The notes beneath the pieces were generated by a model. The model did not search any database. It saw nothing but the letters and a program-made list of their open reading frames with translations, and was not told where the DNA came from. A stretch of DNA of 64,000 bases, taken from WHSW01 sp963767475 (GTDB taxonomy: Bacteria; Actinomycetota; Thermoleophilia; Solirubrobacterales; 70-9). Position 1 is the stretch's first letter; every line of letters starts with the position of its first letter. Of this stretch, positions 17,888 to 26,353 are shown piece by piece. Made by a program: the position numbers and the translations under genes. The stretch covers positions 992,001 to 1,056,000 of the forward strand of contig CAVYEI010000003.1 of NCBI GenBank assembly GCA_963767475.1, written 5' to 3'.

Positions 17888-18612
17888 TGGCGCGTCCGGT
17901 GATCGGCATCTGCGCGATGATCGAGAGCGCCGCCTGGACCGTGTGGGCCGATGTCGAGGTCAACGTCTCGCAGCGGACCTACTCGCGCGGGATCGACGAG
18001 GCGGGTGGGCTGCCGCTGCTGCTGCCCCCGAGCGATGCCGGTACCGCAGAGCCCGGCGAGCTGCTCGATCGGCTCGACGGCCTGCTGCTCTCCGGGGGAG
18101 CCGACATCGATCCGGCCGTCTACGGCGCCGACCCGGACTCGCAAACGAAGGGCGTTCGAGCCGAGCGCGACCGGTTCGAGATAGCCCTCGCCCGCGCGGC
18201 GCTCGAGCGCGATTTGCCGGTGCTGGGCGTCTGCCGGGGGATGCAGCTGCTCAACGTCGCCTGCGGTGGCACGCTCGATCAGCACGTCGCCGACACCGAC
18301 GTTCATCTGCACACGCCGGGTCGGTTCTCCGACCACGAGGTCAGGCTCGTGCCGGGCTCGCTGGCGGCGCGGGCGATGGGGGCAGAACGGGCCGCTGTGC
18401 GCTCGCACCACCACCAGGGCATCGACCGACTCGCCAATGACCTGGCCGCAAGCGGCTGGTCCGAGCCCGGCGGGGGGATCGAGGCGATCGAGATGCCCGA
18501 TCGGCGCTGGGTACTGGGGATCCTCTGGCACACCGAGGAGGACGCGGGCAGTCCGGTCCTCGCGGCCTTGACCGCCGCCGCGGCGGCGCGGGCGAAGGCG
18601 GTCGCAGCATGA
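17887..18612 (+). CDS. Gamma-glutamyl-GABA hydrolase family amidotransferase (PuuD-like), 241 aa
   Basis: Class I glutamine-amidotransferase fold hydrolase of the PuuD type, which releases glutamate from a gamma-glutamyl product. The nucleophile elbow is GVCRGMQLLN (C116), preceded by GLLLSGGADIDPAVYG, which is typical of this family. The catalytic His-Glu pair is in GILWHTEED near the C-terminus, and SHHHQGID also matches. ATG 17887 overlaps the ligase stop, and its own stop overlaps the aldehyde dehydrogenase ATG (ATGA). In the inferred pathway it performs the last step, after oxidation of the glutamylated amine. Confidence 0.93.
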   Translation: MARPVIGICAMIESAAWTVWADVEVNVSQRTYSRGIDEAGGLPLLLPPSDAGTAEPGELLDRLDGLLLSGGADIDPAVYGADPDSQTKGVRAERDRFEIALARAALERDLPVLGVCRGMQLLNVACGGTLDQHVADTDVHLHTPGRFSDHEVRLVPGSLAARAMGAERAAVRSHHHQGIDRLANDLAASGWSEPGGGIEAIEMPDRRWVLGILWHTEEDAGSPVLAALTAAAAARAKAVAA

Positions 18613-19970
18613 TTTCCGTGGTCGAGCCGGCGACCGAGCAGGTGATGGCAGAGATCCCGCGGGCTGGGGTCGAGGAAACTGACGCCGCCGTGGCGGCGGC
18701 GAAGGCGGCGTTCCCGGGCTGGCGCGCGATCGCCCCTGGCGATCGCGCGACCCTGCTTCTGGGCCTCTCGGAGGCTATCGCCGAGCGCGCCGAGGAGCTC
18801 TCGGTGCTCGAGGCGCGAAACGCGGGCAAGCCGATCGGCGATGCCCGCGGCGAGATCGCGATGGTCGCCGAATGCTTTCGGTACTACGCCGGTGCGCCCG
18901 AGCGCCTGCTCGGCCAGCAGATCCCGGTCGCCGGCGGGGTCGACATCACTTTCCGCGAGCCGCTCGGGGTCGTCGGCCTGATCACGCCGTGGAACTTCCC
19001 CATGGTGATCGCCTCCTGGAAGGTCGCCCCGGCGCTGGCGGCCGGCAACACGATCGTCCTCAAACCGGCCGAGCTGACCCCGTTGACGGCGATTGAGCTG
19101 GAGCGGATCGCGCTCGAGGCGGGGATTCCCGAGGGGGTACTGAACGTGATCCCGGGCAAGGGCTCGGTGGCGGGCCAGCGGCTGGTCGAGCATCCCGACG
19201 TCGCCAAGGTCGCCTTCACCGGCTCGACCGCGGTCGGGCGCGGGATCGCCGCCGCCGCCGCGCAGACGATCAAGCGGGTGACGCTCGAGCTCGGCGGCAA
19301 GTCCGCCAACGTGATCTTCGCCGACGCCGACCTCGACGCGGCGGCCGCCGCCGCGCCGTCGGCGGTGTTCGGCAACGCCGGCCAGGACTGCTGCGCGCGC
19401 TCGCGGATCCTGGTCGAGAAGGCCGCCATGGACGAGTTCATGGCCGCGCTGGAGCGCAACGTGACCTCGATCGTGGTCGGCGACCCGCTTTCCGAGCAGA
19501 CCCAGATGGGGCCGCTGATCTCCGCCGATCAGCGCCAGACGGTGAGCTCGTACGTGAGCGACGACGCCCCGGTGGCGATTCGCGGCTCGGCGCCCGAGGG
19601 CCCCGGCTTTTGGTTTGCGCCCACGGTGCTGGCGCCGGTCGCCAACTCCGACCGCGCGGCGACCGAGGAGATCTTCGGGCCGGTCGCCTGCGTGATCCCG
19701 TTCGAGGGCGAGACCGAGGCGGTGACGATCGCCAACGACACCATCTACGGGCTCTCGGGCTCAGTCTGGACCGGCGACGGCGCCAAGGCACTGCGCGTCG
19801 CGCGGGCGCTCCAGACCGGGGTGATCTCGATCAACTCGAACAGCTCGGTACGGGTGGCGACGCCGTTCGGCGGCTTCAAGCAGTCGGGCGTCGGCCGCGA
19901 GCTGGGCCCGGACGCGCTCGAGCACTACACCGAGGTCAAGAACGTCTACTACGCGACGGAGGACGGTTGA
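18609..19970 (+). CDS. Aldehyde dehydrogenase family protein (PuuC-like), 453 aa
   Basis: NAD(P)-dependent aldehyde dehydrogenase. Motifs: PWNFPMVIASWKVAPALAAG, KPAELTPLTAIELERIA, GSTAVGRGI, LELGGKSANVIF (catalytic glutamate) and GNAGQDCCARSR with the nucleophile cysteine C261. The C-terminal PFGGFKQSGVGRELG is intact. Slightly short of the usual 480-500 residues because the N-terminus is compact. Position between the PuuD-like hydrolase and the SDR, with four-base overlaps, indicates that it oxidises a gamma-glutamyl-aminoaldehyde in the same pathway (inference). Confidence 0.93.
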   Translation: MISVVEPATEQVMAEIPRAGVEETDAAVAAAKAAFPGWRAIAPGDRATLLLGLSEAIAERAEELSVLEARNAGKPIGDARGEIAMVAECFRYYAGAPERLLGQQIPVAGGVDITFREPLGVVGLITPWNFPMVIASWKVAPALAAGNTIVLKPAELTPLTAIELERIALEAGIPEGVLNVIPGKGSVAGQRLVEHPDVAKVAFTGSTAVGRGIAAAAAQTIKRVTLELGGKSANVIFADADLDAAAAAAPSAVFGNAGQDCCARSRILVEKAAMDEFMAALERNVTSIVVGDPLSEQTQMGPLISADQRQTVSSYVSDDAPVAIRGSAPEGPGFWFAPTVLAPVANSDRAATEEIFGPVACVIPFEGETEAVTIANDTIYGLSGSVWTGDGAKALRVARALQTGVISINSNSSVRVATPFGGFKQSGVGRELGPDALEHYTEVKNVYYATEDG

Positions 19971-20722
19971 TGGCGGGGAGGCTGGAGGGCAAGGTCTGCG
20001 TGATCACCGGTGCGGCGAGCGGGATCGGCGCCGAGTCGGCCCGGCTGTTCGCCGAGCAGGGCGCCAGGGTCGCCGGCGTCGACATCGCCGCCGGCGCCGC
20101 GGGCGAGCTGGCGATCGAGGCCGACATCACCGACGAGGCCCAGGTGCGGGCGATGTACGAGCGCGTCCGCGACCAGCTCGGACGCGTCGACGTGCTCTTC
20201 AACAACGCCGGGATCAACCCCAACGACGATCAATCGGTCCTCGACACCGAGCTCGACGCGTGGCAGCGGGTCCAGGACGTGAACGTGCGCTCGGTCTTTC
20301 TCTGTTGCAAGCACGGAATCCCGCACCTGCTCGACGCCGGCGGCGGCTCGGTGATCAACACCGCCTCCTTCGTCGCGGTGATGGGCGCCGCGGTCTCGCA
20401 GATCTCCTACACGGCCTCGAAGGGCGCGGTGGTATCGATGTCGCGCGAGCTCGGCAACGAATTCGCCCGCCGCGGGGTGCGCGTGAACGCGCTCTGCCCC
20501 GGCCCGGTCAACACGCCGCTCTTGCAGGAGCTGTTCGCCAAGGATCCCGAGAAGGCCGCCCGCCGGCTGATCCACATTCCGATGGGTCGCTTCGGCGAGG
20601 CGCGCGAGATCGCCCAGGCGGCGCTCTTTCTCGCCTCCGACGAGTCCTCGTTCATCACCTCCTCGACCTTCCTCGTCGACGGCGGCATCTCCGCCGCCTA
20701 CGTCACGCCGGAGGCCGAGTGA
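19970..20722 (+). CDS. Short-chain dehydrogenase/reductase, 250 aa
   Basis: Classical SDR. NAD-binding VCVITGAASGIGAESARL at the N-terminus, VDVLFNNAGI, active-site Ser and YxxxK in SQISYTASKGAVVSMSREL, then the CPGPVNTPL loop and SSTFLVDGGISAAY C-terminus. ATG 19970 overlaps the aldehyde dehydrogenase stop by one base, so it belongs to the amine operon; its stop overlaps the GTG of the following secreted-protein gene. It may oxidise an alcohol intermediate (for example from an amino alcohol). The substrate is unknown. Confidence 0.93.
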   Translation: MAGRLEGKVCVITGAASGIGAESARLFAEQGARVAGVDIAAGAAGELAIEADITDEAQVRAMYERVRDQLGRVDVLFNNAGINPNDDQSVLDTELDAWQRVQDVNVRSVFLCCKHGIPHLLDAGGGSVINTASFVAVMGAAVSQISYTASKGAVVSMSRELGNEFARRGVRVNALCPGPVNTPLLQELFAKDPEKAARRLIHIPMGRFGEAREIAQAALFLASDESSFITSSTFLVDGGISAAYVTPEAE

Positions 20723-22638
20723 TACGCGGCGTAGGAGCAATGGTCGCGGGCGTGGCGGCGCTTGCGCTGGCGTTTGCCGCACCGGCGGAGGCTGGATTCA
20801 GCTCACAGCTGGTGCCGATCTCGTCGCCGGCGGCTGGCGGCAACACCGTCGTCTCCGATGTCGCGGCTGCGCCCAGCGGCGACGCCCTCGTCGCCTGGTC
20901 GGAGGGCGACACCAGCGTGCTCGCCAAGGTCCGGCGAATCCGGCCCGACGGGTCGCTGGGACCGGAGCTGACCGTCTCGGACGGCAGCCAGCGGGCGTTG
21001 GACCCGCAGATCGCGATCGCCGCGGACGGACGGGCGCTGATCGCCTGGGCCGAGTCGATCAGCGTGGGCAGCCCGGCCTCGGTGCGAGCCCGTTGGCTGG
21101 CGCCCGATGACACCCTCGGCCCACAGCTCACACTTCGCAACGGGGGCGTGAACTCGAACTCGGGCGAGCTCGCCGCGACCGCGCTGAGCACCGGGTCGGC
21201 GGTGGTCGCATTCCACAACTTCAGCAGCATGTCGGGCCCGTTTCGCCGGGTCGAGGCGAAGCGGGTGAGCCCGGATGGCAGCGTCACCGGCGTCATCGAC
21301 ATGACCTCCGGCGCGGGATCCCTCAACGTGCAGGCGGTTGCGAACGCGAGCGGCGGCTCGCTGTTGAGCTGGCGCGAGTCGAGCACTCAGAAGGCTCAGC
21401 CGCTGGCGGCCAGCGACGTCCCCGGAACCCTCCAGACCCCGGCCCCGAGCGCCTCCGCTCAGGCGGTGATGGCCGGCGACGGAAACGACCATTTCCAGCT
21501 CGTTTACCGCAAGGCCAGCACCCCGTCGTCGATCCAGTACCAGGCGCTCGGCGCCGACGGCGTCGGCGCCACCGAGCAGGCAATCGACCCGGACACGACG
21601 AGCTCCAACTACCGGGTCGCCACGAACGCGGTGAACCGATCGCTGGTGCTGTGGAGCAACCCGCTTTCGCCCGAGCAGCAGGAGATCAAGGCGCGCTTCA
21701 TCGCCACCGACGGGACGCCCGAGCAAACCACCGAGACGCTGACGGTGGACACCACCTCCGGACCCAACCTCGCGGTCGGCGTCGGCAACAGCGGCGCCGG
21801 CGCGATCGCCTGGACCGAGACCAACGCGGCAGGCATCACTTCGGCGCACGGACGTACGATCGGCCCGCAGCCGAGCTCCGCGCCCGTGACGCTGTCCTCG
21901 GCGACCGCCAGCGTGATCTCGCTGCGGCTCGCCGTCGGTCCGCCCGACGTCGGCGTTGCCGCCTGGCGCGAGACGATCAACCCGAGTGACCCGGCGAGCC
22001 AGGCGCAGATCTTCGTTCGTCAGGTCCTCCCTCCCCCGGTCTGCCCGAACGCCTCCGGGACGATCGTGCAGGGGCAGGCGACGCGGATCGATCTCGCCTG
22101 CATCGGCCTGCAGCTGGAAGCGCCGACGATCGTCGATCCACCGGCGCACGGCACGCTCGGCGCACCCGACGGTGCGACCCAGAGCGTCATCTACACCCCC
22201 ACGCCGGGCTTCGATGGCACAGACAGCTTCACCTTTGCCGGCGCCAACCGCGGCGGCGCGGGCGCCACGCAGACGGCGAGGCTGACCGTCGGCAAGGACA
22301 CGGTGAAGCCGCAGATCGAGAAGTTCAAGATCACCACCAAGCGGGTCCAGTTCGCCGGCCGGTCCGCGGCGAGCAAGCGCCGCAAGCCCGCGTTCAAGCT
22401 CCGCTACTCCGAGCCCGCGACGGCGAAGATCGTGATCGAGCGCCGCGACGGCAAGCGCAAGCTAATCGGCAAGCTGAAGGCGAAGACGGCGGCGCTCTCG
22501 GCCAAGGTCCTGCTCAAGGGGCGGATCGGCAAGCGCCGGCTGCAGCCGGGGACCTACCGCGCCAGCGCCGTCGCCAAGGACCTCGCCGGGAACAGCTCGA
22601 AGGCCAAGCGGCTGCGGTTCACCGTCGTGCGGCCCTGA
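20719..22638 (+). CDS. Secreted protein with Ig-like domain and basic C-terminal tail, 639 aa
   Basis: Exported protein of unknown function. GTG 20719 overlaps the SDR stop (GTGA); an ATG at 20740 is an alternative. The signal peptide ends around AAPAEA. Residues 30-440 are repeating beta segments of the type DALVAWSEGDT / RALIAWAES / GSLLSWRES / AIAWTET, suggesting a propeller or beta-helix. Residues about 470-530 resemble a bacterial Ig-like domain (PPAHGTLGAPDG, YTPTPGFDGTDSFTFAG). The C-terminal 110 residues are Lys/Arg rich and end in a second beta domain (LQPGTYRASAVAKDLAGNSS), common in secreted proteins of this lineage. Coupling to the SDR may be positional only. Confidence 0.8.
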   Translation: MIRGVGAMVAGVAALALAFAAPAEAGFSSQLVPISSPAAGGNTVVSDVAAAPSGDALVAWSEGDTSVLAKVRRIRPDGSLGPELTVSDGSQRALDPQIAIAADGRALIAWAESISVGSPASVRARWLAPDDTLGPQLTLRNGGVNSNSGELAATALSTGSAVVAFHNFSSMSGPFRRVEAKRVSPDGSVTGVIDMTSGAGSLNVQAVANASGGSLLSWRESSTQKAQPLAASDVPGTLQTPAPSASAQAVMAGDGNDHFQLVYRKASTPSSIQYQALGADGVGATEQAIDPDTTSSNYRVATNAVNRSLVLWSNPLSPEQQEIKARFIATDGTPEQTTETLTVDTTSGPNLAVGVGNSGAGAIAWTETNAAGITSAHGRTIGPQPSSAPVTLSSATASVISLRLAVGPPDVGVAAWRETINPSDPASQAQIFVRQVLPPPVCPNASGTIVQGQATRIDLACIGLQLEAPTIVDPPAHGTLGAPDGATQSVIYTPTPGFDGTDSFTFAGANRGGAGATQTARLTVGKDTVKPQIEKFKITTKRVQFAGRSAASKRRKPAFKLRYSEPATAKIVIERRDGKRKLIGKLKAKTAALSAKVLLKGRIGKRRLQPGTYRASAVAKDLAGNSSKAKRLRFTVVRP

Positions 22639-23379
22639 CCCGCCACAGCCACAGCAGCCCGAGCAGCGGCAGGATCAGCGGCAGATATCCATAGCCCTCG
22701 CCGAAGCGCCCCCACACGGTCTGATCGGCGAACGCTTCCGGATCCAGGGCACTCCAGGATCCGATCGCGAGCACGGCGGCGAGCTCGAACGCGCACGCTG
22801 CCAGCGCCACCCGCCGCGCCGCCGGATCCGGGCGCGAGATCGTCAACGCCAACACCAGGTAGACCGCGGCGGCGAGCGCCGAGAGCAGGTAGGCGAGCGG
22901 GGCATCGCCGAACCGGGTCGCGATCTGGACCGCGGACCGGGCGCCGGCGGCGAGCGCGAACAGCCCGTAGAGGAGCGCCAGGGTGCGACCGGCGCCGGCG
23001 GGCGGCTCCCGCTCGGTCGGCGCTCATCCGCCCACACCGAGAGCAGGCGCAGCGTGACCACCGCGGTCGCCAGGGCGCCGAGCGCGAGCATCGCCGCGGC
23101 CCAGCGCGAGGGCTCGGCGTCCGCGAGCGGAAGCGTCGTCCCGAGGATCGCCACCGAGGCGATCAGGTAGCCGATCGCGGTTGCCTGATCCGGCGGCCGG
23201 TGGCCGCTGAGCAGGTCGGCGAGCGCGAGCACGGCCTGCAGCGAGAGGGCGAGCATCAGCACCAGCGCCGCCGCGCTCAGCCCGGGTCCCGGCCGCCGAG
23301 CGAGGGCGAGGGTGATCGCCGCGAGCACCGCCAGCCCGAAGGCGTACGCGGCGACGGCGGCGCCGAGGCTGTCGCTCAA
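22619..23379 (-). pseudogene. Multi-pass membrane protein, frameshifted, about 253 aa if repaired
   Basis: Not recognised as a named family. The first half (from TTG 23379, overlapping the PepSY stop as TTGA) reads SDSLGAAVAAYAFGLAVLAA, GLSAAALVLMLALSLQAVLALA, ATAIGYLIASVAILG and AAAMLALGALATAVVTLRLL. The frame must then change near 23017, where one base appears to be missing. The second half continues REPPAGAGRTLALLYGLFAL, LLSALAAAVYLVLALTIS and YGYLPLILPLLGLLWLW to the stop at 22619. About seven or eight membrane helices in total. It lies directly downstream of the PepSY gene and is probably co-transcribed with it, hence perhaps iron-related. Its end overlaps the convergent secreted-protein gene by 20 bases. 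Confidence 0.6.
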
Positions 23380-24722
23380 GCGACGGCGGCGTCGCCGCCC
23401 GGGTGCCCGGAGGCCGGTCGCTTCCGGCGTCGCGCCCGGCGGCGGATCAGCCAGGTGGTGATCCCCGTGATCGCCAGTAGCAACGGCGCCAGCCCGAAGA
23501 CGATCCAGGCCGCGCGCCAGCCCGGGTTGAACGGCGTGCCGGCGTGGGTGGCGAAGTTCCACTCCTCCCAGATCGTCTGCGAGAGCGGCTGCTCGTCGGT
23601 GGGGTCGCCGAAGCCGAGCTTCGAGCGGCCCGAGTAGCGGTCGACGCGGACCTCGACGTCGCCCGGCCAAAGCGAGTACTCGTAGGGGTCGGAATCGACC
23701 GCGAGCCAGGCCGCGTAGTAGGAGGCCTTGTCCTTGGGATCGATCACCGAGAGTCCGGTGAGCCGATCGTCGGGGAAGTTGCGCTCGATGATCGCCCGCG
23801 CCTCGGCCATCGTCACCTCGCCATCGCGGCCCTCGGGCTCGACCGCGCGCTCGCGCTTGGGCTCGGACGCGAACGCCGGCGTCGGCCCGGGCTCATCGCC
23901 CGGCATCAATGCGTACCAGGCCTGCCCCACCTGCTTGAGCTCGAACCCGATCCCGGTCACCGCCCACATCAACAGGAACGGAATCGCCGCGATCCCGACC
24001 AGCTTGTGGAGGTCGTAGTGGGTCGCGTAGCGGCTCTTTCGCCGCAGCTGAAAGCCACGCCGCATGCGCCGCAGCCCCGGCCACCAGAGCACGATCCCGC
24101 TGACGCAGAGCCCGAGCAGCAAGAGCCCTGTGCCGGCGAGGATCAGCCCGCCCACCGTGAGGAAGCTGTTGTTGCCGAGCAGCTTCACCCGGTCGTTGAG
24201 GAAGGGGACGAAGCCCGGGTACTCCTTGCAGGCGAGTCCGCACATGTGCAGGTTCTTGAGCAAGCCCATCACGCCCGAGGTCTCGTTCGCGGTTCCGAGC
24301 ACGTCGCCGGTGCCCGGGTCGACGTGCGCCGCGACCGCATAGTCGACGTCGTAGACCTTCCACACGCCCCCTTCCAGGGCGACATCGGCGGCCTCGAACT
24401 CGGGCAGCTCACGCTCGACCGAGGCCAGCGCGCGCTCGGGGCCGATCGGGGTCGCGCTCTCGGTCTCGCGATAGAGCTCCGGGTTGAGCCAGCGATGGAT
24501 CTCGGGATCGAGGACGAGCGCCGCGCCGCTGAGGACGACGACGAGCAGGACGAGCCCCATCGCCAGCGACGCCCACCGATGCAGCCGCTGGACCAGGGGC
24601 CGCAGCCGGCGGCGACGGCGGCGCGGTTCGGCGGCGCGCTGTTGCGGATCGGTATCGGGCGGGGCCGAGCGTGGCGGCTGCCCGCCCTCGCCGTCACCGC
24701 GCCGGAACTCCAAGATGCCCAC
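23376..24722 (-). CDS. PepSY-associated transmembrane protein (PiuB-like), 448 aa
   Basis: Membrane protein of the PepSY-TM family often induced by iron limitation; some members are ferric-siderophore reductases. Helices at about residues 50-75 (WASLAMGLVLLVVVLSGAAL), 190-230 (GLILAGTGLLLLGLCVSGIV), 255-280 (GIAAIPFLLMWAVTGIGF) and 415-437. Two PepSY-like regions lie outside the membrane (ALASVERELPEFEAADVALE; MAEARAIIERNFPDDRLTGL). Conserved histidines (VQRLHRW, HYDLHKL, NLHMCGL) could bind heme. GTG 24722 has a strong GAAGGAGG Shine-Dalgarno. Iron-box-like palindromes upstream support iron control. Confidence 0.88.
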   Translation of the reverse strand: MGILEFRRGDGEGGQPPRSAPPDTDPQQRAAEPRRRRRRLRPLVQRLHRWASLAMGLVLLVVVLSGAALVLDPEIHRWLNPELYRETESATPIGPERALASVERELPEFEAADVALEGGVWKVYDVDYAVAAHVDPGTGDVLGTANETSGVMGLLKNLHMCGLACKEYPGFVPFLNDRVKLLGNNSFLTVGGLILAGTGLLLLGLCVSGIVLWWPGLRRMRRGFQLRRKSRYATHYDLHKLVGIAAIPFLLMWAVTGIGFELKQVGQAWYALMPGDEPGPTPAFASEPKRERAVEPEGRDGEVTMAEARAIIERNFPDDRLTGLSVIDPKDKASYYAAWLAVDSDPYEYSLWPGDVEVRVDRYSGRSKLGFGDPTDEQPLSQTIWEEWNFATHAGTPFNPGWRAAWIVFGLAPLLLAITGITTWLIRRRARRRKRPASGHPGGDAAVA

Positions 24723-24746
24723 CGAAACCCTCCTTCGTAAGGCCCT

Positions 24747-24762
24747 GTTAGGGTTGCCTAAC
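24747..24762. promoter_or_regulatory. Iron-box-like palindrome 1 (DtxR/IdeR type) before the PepSY gene
   Basis: GTTAGGGTTGCCTAAC is a perfect 6-4-6 inverted repeat (GTTAGG / CCTAAC). It resembles the core of the DtxR/IdeR consensus TTAGGTTAGSCTAACCTAA and lies 25 bases upstream of the PepSY GTG, where a repressor would block transcription or initiation. Confidence 0.5.
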
Positions 24763-24803
24763 TCCGAATTCCGACGGAAAGTATCAGGATTTCTGGGCTG
24801 GTG

Positions 24804-24831
24804 TTAGGGTTCCCTAATTAGGGACCCCTAA
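24804..24831. promoter_or_regulatory. Two abutting iron-box-like palindromes
   Basis: TTAGGGTTCCCTAA (24804-24817) and TTAGGGACCCCTAA (24818-24831) are consecutive. Each is a 6-2-6 inverted repeat, the first fully symmetric. With the site at 24747 they form a three-site array whose centres are 56 and 14 bases apart. They sit between the PepSY gene and the SirB1-like gene starting at 24855, so they could affect both. Confidence 0.5.
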
Positions 24832-24854
24832 GACCGAACGGAAGGGACGGCACT

Positions 24855-25487
24855 TTGGACGAACGGCCGCTCGAGCATCTGGCGCGGATCGCCCACGCTC
24901 AACTCGAGGATGTGGCCCTGGCGATCGCCGGGGAGTTCACCGGCGTCGACACCGCCGCGGTCGACGCCCGTCTCGAGCAGCTCTCGGCCGGGCTCGAGGG
25001 GATCGATCGGCTCGATCCCGCTGAGCGCGCGGGCGCCCTGCTCGACGAGCTCGCCGGTCGGTGGCGCTTCGACGCCGGGGGGCGAGGCGATCCCGAGTCG
25101 CTGTTCCTGCACCGGGTGATCGAGCGCCGGCGTGGGCATCCGCTGGCGTTGGCGATCCTCTACGCCGCGGTCGCGCGCCGCGTCGGGGTTGCGCTGCATC
25201 CGATCGGCTGCGGCCGCCTCGTCATCCTCGCCGACGCTTCGAGCCGTCCGACGATCGCGCTCGATCCCGCCGGCGGGCGCCGACGACCGCCGCGCTCGCT
25301 GGCATGGGTCTGCCCACACGTGGTCGGGGTGATGCTCCTGCGTGCGCTCTCGGTCAGCTACCTCGAGCGGGGACAGCTCGAGCGGGCGATCCGCGCCGCC
25401 AAGCTCGGCTTGGTGCTGCCACTGGGGCCGTCGATGCGCGACCGCGTCAGGGCGCGGGCGATCGAGCTGGAAGCGCGGCTGAACTGA
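24855..25487 (+). CDS. SirB1/transglutaminase-like family protein, 210 aa
   Basis: SirB1-type protein (transglutaminase-like fold, biochemical role not established). The match is the central FLHRVIERRRGHPLALAILYAAVARRVGVALHPIGC, resembling the family's VLERRxGxPLxLxLLYxxVARRxG core. The C-terminal ALSVSYLERGQLERAIRAAKLGLVL is a tetratricopeptide-like helical pair, also usual for the family. The TTG start has GAAGGGA about seven bases upstream. It is short compared with typical 270-residue members because the loop after the core is reduced. Confidence 0.75.
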   Translation: MDERPLEHLARIAHAQLEDVALAIAGEFTGVDTAAVDARLEQLSAGLEGIDRLDPAERAGALLDELAGRWRFDAGGRGDPESLFLHRVIERRRGHPLALAILYAAVARRVGVALHPIGCGRLVILADASSRPTIALDPAGGRRRPPRSLAWVCPHVVGVMLLRALSVSYLERGQLERAIRAAKLGLVLPLGPSMRDRVRARAIELEARLN

Positions 25488-25509
25488 GCTCGCGGGCTAG
25501 ACCGCCGCG

Positions 25510-26229
25510 CTAGGCGGTGCCGGCGCGGACGCCGGCAACCGCCAGGAAGCGCTGGCAGAGCGCCCGGCCGAGCTCGTTCCAGGCCGTGACCCGGGTCGCC
25601 GTCTCCGCACCCAGCTGCGCCGGGTCGACCCCGATCCGTACCGCGTCCTCGTCGCTTTGGTAGTCCTCGATCCAGAGCGCGGCGTCGCCGGCCGAGACCT
25701 CGGCGTGAAACTGGATCCCCCAGGCAGCGTCGCCGACGCGGAAGGCCTGTACGCAGACCGGGCTGCGGGCGAGGATCACGGCCTCCGGCGGCGGCAGGCA
25801 TTCGTAGCTGTGCCATTGGAAGGCCTCGAACGAGGGCGCCAACGGGGCCAGCAGCGGATCGGCGATGCCCTCCGCCGTGACCTCGACCGGGTGCCAGCCG
25901 ATCTCGGGCTCCGAAGCACGCCGCGCCGCGCCGCCGGCGGCCTCGACCAGCAGCTGGCAGCCGAGACACACCGCCAGCACCGGCACTCGGCGCTCGAGCA
26001 GCTCCGCCAGCAGCCCCTTCTCATTCGAGATCCAGCTGTGGCGATCGGCCTGGTCGGCGTGCATCGCACCGCCGAACGTCATCACCGCGTCATAGCCGAG
26101 CGGATCCGCGGCCGGCTCGTCGGTCTCGGCGACGTGCCAGAGATCGAGCTCGTGGCCCGCGGCGGCGATCGGATCCGCGAACACGCCCGGCCCGGCATCG
26201 CGCTGGTGTGAGATCGCGAGCACCCGCAT
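25510..26229 (-). CDS. Class I glutamine amidotransferase-like protein (GMP synthase-like), 239 aa
   Basis: Stand-alone GATase domain. The nucleophile elbow is VLAVCLGCQLLVEAAGG (near C90), preceded by VMTFGGAMHADQ, and the catalytic histidine-glutamate is in WGIQFHAEV (about residues 169-175). Members of this group are annotated as GMP-synthase-like amidotransferases with no synthetase partner. It converges on the SirB1-like gene. Substrate unknown. Confidence 0.88.
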   Translation of the reverse strand: MRVLAISHQRDAGPGVFADPIAAAGHELDLWHVAETDEPAADPLGYDAVMTFGGAMHADQADRHSWISNEKGLLAELLERRVPVLAVCLGCQLLVEAAGGAARRASEPEIGWHPVEVTAEGIADPLLAPLAPSFEAFQWHSYECLPPPEAVILARSPVCVQAFRVGDAAWGIQFHAEVSAGDAALWIEDYQSDEDAVRIGVDPAQLGAETATRVTAWNELGRALCQRFLAVAGVRAGTA

Positions 26230-26285
26230 GTCCGGATTCTTCCAGGCGCGCCTCCCGGGCGCGCGCGCTCACGTCACGGGCCCAA

Positions 26286-26324
26286 GATGCCGATAGATGG
26301 GTAGGCCGGGTTTCTGCCGGCATC
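26286..26324. promoter_or_regulatory. Inverted repeat around a possible promoter of the 64-aa gene
   Basis: GATGCCG (26286-26292) and CGGCATC (26318-26324) flank 25 bases that include an AT-richer TAGATGGGTAG. The layout may mark an operator or leader hairpin about 30 bases before the next gene. Weak evidence. Confidence 0.25.
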
Positions 26325-26353
26325 GACAGGACCCCCGCCCCGAGGAGGCACAC

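Noticed and set aside
14941..20722. Complete classical Puu pathway
   Set aside because: No PuuB-like stand-alone oxidase or PuuE aminotransferase is present, so the locus is described only as Puu/GlnA4-like.
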